From positions 1,054,001-1,118,000 of the forward strand of contig CBDCXF010000002.1 in the NCBI GenBank assembly GCA_965223755.1: a stretch of 64,000 nt of DNA, written 5' to 3'. How positions within the stretch are numbered: position 1 is the first letter of the stretch; each line of letters begins with the position of its first letter. Positions 59,578-64,000 of the stretch are shown here, one piece after another. Below the pieces are notes generated by a model. It saw nothing but the letters and a program-made list of their open reading frames with translations, was not told the DNA's origin and did not search any database. The stretch comes from CBDCXF01 sp965223755. Its GTDB lineage: Bacteria > Acidobacteriota > Thermoanaerobaculia > Multivoradales > JAHEKO01. A program made the translations under genes and the position numbers.

Positions 59578-60536
59578 GCCGGTTCATCTGGCTCTTCTTC
59601 CGACGCTGTCTCGCGAACGGGAATCGGCACGCTGCACAGGTCGATGTATCCAGCGGCGGCGACGTACCAGCCACCACCGCGGTTGCGCCGGGCTTCGACC
59701 AGGTCGGAGAAAGTCTCGGTGTCGGTACGCAACACTTCGAGGTTGAGGCGATCCTCTTCGGCAAGGTCCGCGGCGACGCGCACTGAACGGATCTCAGCGT
59801 AATCCTCCGCGGAGGCGTACATGCCCATCGGTGCAGGACCCCGAGGCAAGACAGAGAGGTGCTCCATTCCAGACACGACCCGCCCAACGATGGTGATATT
59901 GCGGTCCAACTGCCGCGGCGCATGGCCGATGATGGCGTACAACTCGGCGCCGGTGCTGCTGTCCACTTCGGCGCCTCGTCCTGCCCCCACAACGCCGTAG
60001 CAGTGGGTCAGCCAGGCGCGGTCATCATTGTGGGCGGCGTGAAAGCCTTGTACGAAACCGCCTTGTTGCGACCAGCCGTCGACATCGGCGAGGGGGACGA
60101 AATCCAAGTCTTGCAAGGAACGATCGAACTCGGCCGGCAACTGGGTCAACGCCGGCGCCAGAGAGCGCTGAAGGTCTTCTTCGGTGGCAGGGTCGCCCCA
60201 TTGCACGACGAAGTTGTCCTGACTGCGATAGACGGCTAGGCCGTCCCAGAAATGAGCGCGTGCCAGCTTGCGGATGTTGTCCACGTGTTCGGGCGCGAAT
60301 AGGGGAGCCAATTCGATGACTACGCGAGCTCCGGACGCCAACTGCATGTAGAGCGTGTTCTCAGGGCCGAGCGCTCGCCAGTCGCTCGCCGCAGATTCGT
60401 CCAAGATCTCCTGCATGCCGCGATAGGGCGGTGGTTCGGAGGAATCCTGAGTGGTGTTGACCGCGGTTGAACAGGTAAGGGCGGTGAGAGCAATAGCGAA
60501 CACCGCCGGGAGCGTTGAGATTCTTCCGGGCGTCAT
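59574..60536 (-). CDS. exported cyclophilin-type peptidyl-prolyl isomerase-like protein
   Basis: A 320-residue protein. ATG 60536 begins a signal peptide (MTPGRISTLPAVFAIALTAL). The domain contains LASGARVVIELAPLFAPEHV, FWDGLAVYRSQDNFVVQWGD (cyclophilin FHRxxxxFxxQGGD equivalent) and ITIVGRVVSGMEHL. The catalytic Arg position is present as YRSQDNFVVQWGD, although the QGG is altered to QWG, so isomerase activity may be reduced. Probably periplasmic folding. Confidence 0.8.
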   Translation of the reverse strand: MTPGRISTLPAVFAIALTALTCSTAVNTTQDSSEPPPYRGMQEILDESAASDWRALGPENTLYMQLASGARVVIELAPLFAPEHVDNIRKLARAHFWDGLAVYRSQDNFVVQWGDPATEEDLQRSLAPALTQLPAEFDRSLQDLDFVPLADVDGWSQQGGFVQGFHAAHNDDRAWLTHCYGVVGAGRGAEVDSSTGAELYAIIGHAPRQLDRNITIVGRVVSGMEHLSVLPRGPAPMGMYASAEDYAEIRSVRVAADLAEEDRLNLEVLRTDTETFSDLVEARRNRGGGWYVAAAGYIDLCSVPIPVRETASEEEPDEPA

Positions 60537-60556
60537 CGTTATCTTTTTAGTTGCGT

Positions 60557-61096
60557 TTAGTTTGGTTGGTCGGTCTTGTGCTGCAGCGGGAATTTGGCCG
60601 GCCACACCGCGGCGTCGAGCACGGTGGTGTGGAAAGCAAACAGTAACAGGCCGATCGTCGCGGCCAACTGCAGACCGCGGGAAGTTTCCGCACTCTTGGC
60701 GATGGTAACCAGCAGCCACAAGCTGCCAAGCGCGACCGTCCACAGCACCAGACGAATCGCCATCCAGCTCCAACTCGTAGGTACGTTGACGTAGCGCAAG
60801 GTCAGGGGTAGCCATAGCGTCGAAGCGACCAGAACCAGCAACAGGGCAAGATTGATCGACCGCCAGGTAGAAGGGGCAAATGAAGACCCGGCGCGATGCA
60901 CGTAGGCGACCATCGCCAAATAGCCAAAGGCAGCGGCAAACATCGATACAACGTAGATGGGTCGCCAAGAGTTGGGAACACCACCCCACATCGCCGGCAT
61001 CTCGGTTCGATGACGGACGAACCCCCAGACGTAGCTGCCGAGAACCGCGCTACCGCCGACAACGTTGAGAACCCAGAAAACGAGACGCGAAGTCAT
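60557..61096 (-). CDS. five-helix membrane protein, function unknown
   Basis: A 179-residue protein with helices at about 5-25, 46-66, 82-100, 112-130 and 142-160 (VFWVLNVVGGSAVLGSYVWG, PIYVVSMFAAAFGYLAMVAY, LALLLVLVASTLWLPLTL). No known family is recognised. It starts 37 nt after the next upstream gene and is 20 nt from the cyclophilin start, so it probably belongs to one transcription unit with it. Confidence 0.65.
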   Translation of the reverse strand: MTSRLVFWVLNVVGGSAVLGSYVWGFVRHRTEMPAMWGGVPNSWRPIYVVSMFAAAFGYLAMVAYVHRAGSSFAPSTWRSINLALLLVLVASTLWLPLTLRYVNVPTSWSWMAIRLVLWTVALGSLWLLVTIAKSAETSRGLQLAATIGLLLFAFHTTVLDAAVWPAKFPLQHKTDQPN

Positions 61097-61133
61097 GGTT
61101 CCAGTCTATTCGTTGGAATTAGACTACATGGAT

Positions 61134-62027
61134 TCAGACCAGCGGATGCAAGGCGGGAGGCTCGATGGGGGCGACTTCTTGCAACTTGAGGCCGACGGTA
61201 CGGTTTTCTAGAGTTTCGGCCGGAGCCACCGAATCGCCTAAAGCCAACCACTCGGATCGGTTGTTGGCAATGGTCGACGACAACCACTCGGGCACTCGGT
61301 CGCCGGCGAGAAGATCGAGATGGTCCCAAGGCAGGAAAAAAGCATCTTGAGGATCTTCGATGTGGCCGGCGGCAACGGCGGTCTGACCGAGAGTGAGGAC
61401 ACCGCTCCGGTAGATCAACGCGCACTCGGCCCAAGCATCCCGGAGGGCTCCCCGCTTTGCACTCGCTGGGGCGAAATCCGGCTCGGTCGCTTTGTGGGGC
61501 GTTGCCGCGGCCCCCGGATCCAGCGCTGGAACATCCGCAGTGCCCCACCAGGATTCGGTCTTGGGACTGGAGCACGAACCCGTGGATCCCAGCCGTTGTC
61601 GCCGGCCGACCGCGTCCAGGTCGGCGATCAAAGCTTCGCCAAGCGTCGGAATCGATGCCGAGACCGAATGGCGCAGCTCCCTCCACGGCATGATTTCTTC
61701 AGATGGACTCGCCTTCTGCGGTGTCGATTTCCAGGAGCGCTTGCGCACGCGATGGAAGGCCAAGGCTGCGCGCAGTCGTGCGTTTGCGTTTCGATTCTCA
61801 GTGTTACCGGGCTCCAGCAGCCAATCGACCAGGGTGCTCAAGCCCCGGTCGGCGACGAAATAGGGGCGTAAGTGCACAAACTCGATCTGGGGCGCCTCGG
61901 GCGGCTCTTCGCCGAGGTGGTAGAAGGCATATCTTTGCGCCGAGTGGAAGCAATGCCGAAACAGAGTGCAACCCAAGTGGGTGAAGGGAGGCAGAGGGCC
62001 GGGAAAGAAGAACGACCGACTGAGCAC
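61134..62027 (-). CDS. protein related to the linker region of PEP-utilising enzymes, function unknown
   Basis: A 297-residue ORF starting with GTG 62027, 7 nt after the TrkH stop. The segment SAKRGALRDAWAECALIYRS and GHIEDPQDAFFLPWDHLDLL, followed by WLSSTIANNRSEWLAL, resembles the inter-domain region of PEP synthase-like and rifampicin phosphotransferase-like proteins (xxPEDVFFLxxDEL). The ATP-grasp and phospho-His domains expected around it are absent. It may be a decayed or stand-alone domain. The start is uncertain. Confidence 0.5.
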   Translation of the reverse strand: MLSRSFFFPGPLPPFTHLGCTLFRHCFHSAQRYAFYHLGEEPPEAPQIEFVHLRPYFVADRGLSTLVDWLLEPGNTENRNANARLRAALAFHRVRKRSWKSTPQKASPSEEIMPWRELRHSVSASIPTLGEALIADLDAVGRRQRLGSTGSCSSPKTESWWGTADVPALDPGAAATPHKATEPDFAPASAKRGALRDAWAECALIYRSGVLTLGQTAVAAGHIEDPQDAFFLPWDHLDLLAGDRVPEWLSSTIANNRSEWLALGDSVAPAETLENRTVGLKLQEVAPIEPPALHPLV

Positions 62028-62034
62028 GATGGAA

Positions 62035-63489
62035 CTACCGACGCCAGAAGAGAGGTGTCACCAACGCGGCGAAGGAGTAGATCTCAAGCCTTCCCATCCA
62101 CATCAGCACCACCATCAGAGCTTTGTGGGCGTCGCTGAAGAAGGCGAAGTTGTCGGTTGGGCCGACCTCGGCCAATCCAGGGCCGATGTTGCCGAGCGTC
62201 GCCGCGGAAGCGGTGGCCGCGGTGACGATGTCGGGGCTGCCGACGGAGAGCAGTAGGGCGCCGATCCCCCAACTGGACAGATAGAGGATGAAGAATCCGG
62301 CCACCGCCCGGCCAACCGAGTCCGGTACCGCTTTACCGCCGACGAAAACGCTCAACACCGAACTCGGCGAGAAGATCTGTTTGACTTCGCGAAAGGCGGT
62401 CTTGACTCCGACCACCATGCGCATGATCTTCATCGAGCCCGAGGTCGAACCGGCACAGCCGCCGACAAACATCAGCACCACCATGAGCAAGGCCGGAAAT
62501 GTCGGCCACAGTTCAAAATCCGCAGTGCCAAAGCCGGTGGTGGTGAGAATCGAGACGATCTGAAAAGTCGAATCGAGGAGCGCTTCCGCGGGCCGATCGT
62601 AGGACCCGTGGTAGAGCAAAAGCCCGGTGACGGCGAGAATCATGCTGACCAGAATCCAGAGGTAGATGCGGAATTCGGAGTCGCGGGTAAAGGCGCGCAG
62701 CCGTTCGCGGGGAAAAGCGAGGAAGAGCGAGAAATTGGTGCCCGCGACGAGCATAAAGAAGATGATGATGAGTTCGATGGCAACCGAGTCGAAAGCAGCT
62801 ATCGAATCGGCCCGCGGAGAGAACCCCCCTGTCGACAAGGTGGAAAAGGTGTGGGTTAGCGCGTCGTAAAGGCCCATACCGGCGACCATCAAGAGGATGG
62901 TCTCAACGGCGGTGAATCCCAAGTACACCTTCCACAAAATCGCTGCTGTCTCGCTGATGCGCGGGCCGACCGTTTCCGCTTTGGGGCCGGGGACTTCGAG
63001 GCGGTAAAGAAAGCGCGCTCCAGGCCCCAACTGCGGCAACAGGGCAACAAACAACACCACGATGCCCATACCTCCCAGCCACTGGGTGAAGCTACGCCAA
63101 AAAAGAATGGCTTTATCGGCGGCTTCAATGTCCAGGAGAATCGTCGCACCAGTGGTCGTGAAGCCCGAAGCGGACTCGAACATGGCGTCCGCCAGCGAGG
63201 TGACGGTGCCGGCGACGAGATAGGGGACGGCCCCGAAGACGGAAGCCAAAACCCATCCCCCGACAACGATCAGGATGCCTTCGCGGCGGTAGAGATCCGC
63301 GTCGGGGTCGTCGCGCACGGCGAAAGCCAAGATGGTTCCCACCACTCCGGTGATGGCCAGGGAGACCGAAAAGGCGCGCACCGAAGCCGGCTCGTCGTAG
63401 ATCAAAGCGACCACCAAAGGGGCCAACTGCGCTGCCGCCAGCAGCAACATCAATCGGCCGAGAATGCGAACGATGGGGCGGTAGCTCAC
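62035..63489 (-). CDS. trkH: Trk-type potassium transporter membrane subunit
   Basis: A 484-residue TrkH/KtrB protein with four pore repeats: SASGFTTTGATIL, STLSTGGFSPR, SILTTTGFGTADF and ATLGNIGPGL carry the selectivity-filter glycines. Helices such as WLGGMGIVVLFVALLPQLG fit the family. It moves K+ and works with TrkA, whose stop overlaps its ATG by 4 nt. Confidence 0.95.
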   Translation of the reverse strand: MSYRPIVRILGRLMLLLAAAQLAPLVVALIYDEPASVRAFSVSLAITGVVGTILAFAVRDDPDADLYRREGILIVVGGWVLASVFGAVPYLVAGTVTSLADAMFESASGFTTTGATILLDIEAADKAILFWRSFTQWLGGMGIVVLFVALLPQLGPGARFLYRLEVPGPKAETVGPRISETAAILWKVYLGFTAVETILLMVAGMGLYDALTHTFSTLSTGGFSPRADSIAAFDSVAIELIIIFFMLVAGTNFSLFLAFPRERLRAFTRDSEFRIYLWILVSMILAVTGLLLYHGSYDRPAEALLDSTFQIVSILTTTGFGTADFELWPTFPALLMVVLMFVGGCAGSTSGSMKIMRMVVGVKTAFREVKQIFSPSSVLSVFVGGKAVPDSVGRAVAGFFILYLSSWGIGALLLSVGSPDIVTAATASAATLGNIGPGLAEVGPTDNFAFFSDAHKALMVVLMWMGRLEIYSFAALVTPLFWRR

Positions 63490-64000
63490 GTTGCCGACTC
63501 AGGCTCCCGGCCGGGAAAAAGAAGCCGTGCGGTGTCCACTTCCCTCTTGTGCACGAACAGAATTACCAGGTCGCCGGCTTCGAGGCGATTTTTGCCACGG
63601 GGCACGAAGACTTTTTCGCCGCGCACCACGGCGCCGACGATCAAGCCACGGGGCGGACTGATCTCGGCCAACGTGCAGCCGGCAACGGGGGAGGCCTTGG
63701 CCAGTTTGCGCTCGGTTACAAACGCGTCGCCCTGGCGCAAGGAGACGATTTCGGCGTTGTAGCCGTTGTCGATGTAGCGATGAATATGTTGGTAGGCCAA
63801 CGCCCGCGGCGAGATCGCCTTGGCCAAGCCGACGCGGCGCCATAGACGCGAAGTGTCGGAGCGCTGCACTAGAGCCATGACATGGGGCACGCCCAGTTCT
63901 TGCGCCTCCAGCCCGGCCATGAGGTTGCTCTCGTCGTTGCCGGAGAGGGCCACAAAAGTCTGCGCATCGGCGACGCGCTCGGCGCGCAACAGGCCGATGT
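63486..64000 (-). CDS. trkA: Trk potassium uptake regulatory subunit, 5' part outside the window
   Basis: The frame is open to the right edge and gives the C-terminal 170 or so residues of TrkA. An RCK NAD-binding (TrkA-N) segment is visible (TFVALSGNDESNLMAGLEAQ, LGVPHVMALVQRSD), then a TrkA-C domain (EIVSLRQGDAFVTERKLAKA, GLIVGAVVRGEKVFVPRGKN, LEAGDLVILFV). It gates TrkH in response to nucleotides. The N-terminus lies outside the window. Confidence 0.92.
   Translation of the reverse strand, partial: IGLLRAERVADAQTFVALSGNDESNLMAGLEAQELGVPHVMALVQRSDTSRLWRRVGLAKAISPRALAYQHIHRYIDNGYNAEIVSLRQGDAFVTERKLAKASPVAGCTLAEISPPRGLIVGAVVRGEKVFVPRGKNRLEAGDLVILFVHKREVDTARLLFPGREPESAT

Overview
The window is 64 kb of dense, GC-rich bacterial chromosome. 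It has about 60 supportable genes, very short intergenic gaps, many ATGA, GTGA or TTGA start/stop overlaps and no plasmid, phage or insertion-sequence genes. The gene mix suggests a heterotrophic, envelope-rich bacterium, possibly an acidobacterium. It includes exported M13, M16 and M23 peptidases, an S1/P1 nuclease, a PQQ-type sugar dehydrogenase, hydroxyproline catabolism, a GMC oxidoreductase with a small subunit, Trk and Kir potassium systems and a large RHS protein. The phylum is an inference from gene content; no rRNA, tRNA or CRISPR array was seen.

Left part (1-8,600): an epimerase fragment, an exported beta-propeller protein, pyruvate kinase and a small exported protein on the minus strand; a VOC protein, a micro-protein, proC and an M23 peptidase on the plus strand; then glnS and a GNAT. 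Positions 8,633-16,259 hold a complete trans-4-hydroxyproline catabolic module: 4-hydroxyproline epimerase, three-part FAD/[2Fe-2S] D-hydroxyproline dehydrogenase, pyrroline-hydroxycarboxylate deaminase and ketoglutarate-semialdehyde dehydrogenase. A haloalkane dehalogenase and a VOC protein are coupled to its end. Positions 16,340-31,815 carry a Fer4_19-CDGSH protein, a PA14-glycosyltransferase, a PQQ-type dehydrogenase, a sugar-modification group (SAF oxidoreductase, RmlC-like epimerase, serine acetyltransferase-like protein, SDR epimerase), L-2-hydroxyglutarate oxidase, an M16 peptidase, a GMC oxidoreductase pair and a Ca/Na antiporter. Then come a small charged protein, an S1/P1 nuclease and an M13 peptidase (31,915-35,223).

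The most interesting region is 35,363-45,124, an RHS polymorphic-toxin locus. A sigma70-like promoter and a long structured leader precede a small exported protein and a 1,730-residue RHS protein whose C-terminal tip carries an HExxH metallopeptidase motif. An exported putative immunity protein overlaps its stop. Downstream lie more AT-rich tip/immunity modules. One is an orphan RHS tail joined through a 207-bp near-identical copy of the RHS core end to a JAMM-like (HxHP, SxxD) tip, followed by a lipoprotein. Two others look like broken tips followed by membrane proteins. This is the architecture of a toxin-tip switching array in which both readable tips look like zinc proteases.

From 53,823 leftward to 45,228 ten tightly packed minus-strand genes appear to form one envelope operon: two micro membrane proteins, a ferric-reductase-like/Rieske fusion, OlsB-like and PlsC acyltransferases, DinB-like, NRDE/TANGO2, an alpha/beta-hydrolase-DedA-ATP-grasp triple fusion and a Kir-type channel. 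Divergent to it is a Rieske-FMN glutamate-synthase-like protein. The right end has a GDPD, a P1-family peptidase, a GGDEF protein, a cyclophilin, two poorly known proteins and TrkH/TrkA. A recurring oddity is short tandem duplications, often CTAG-bearing, at gene ends, several of which supply the stop codon.
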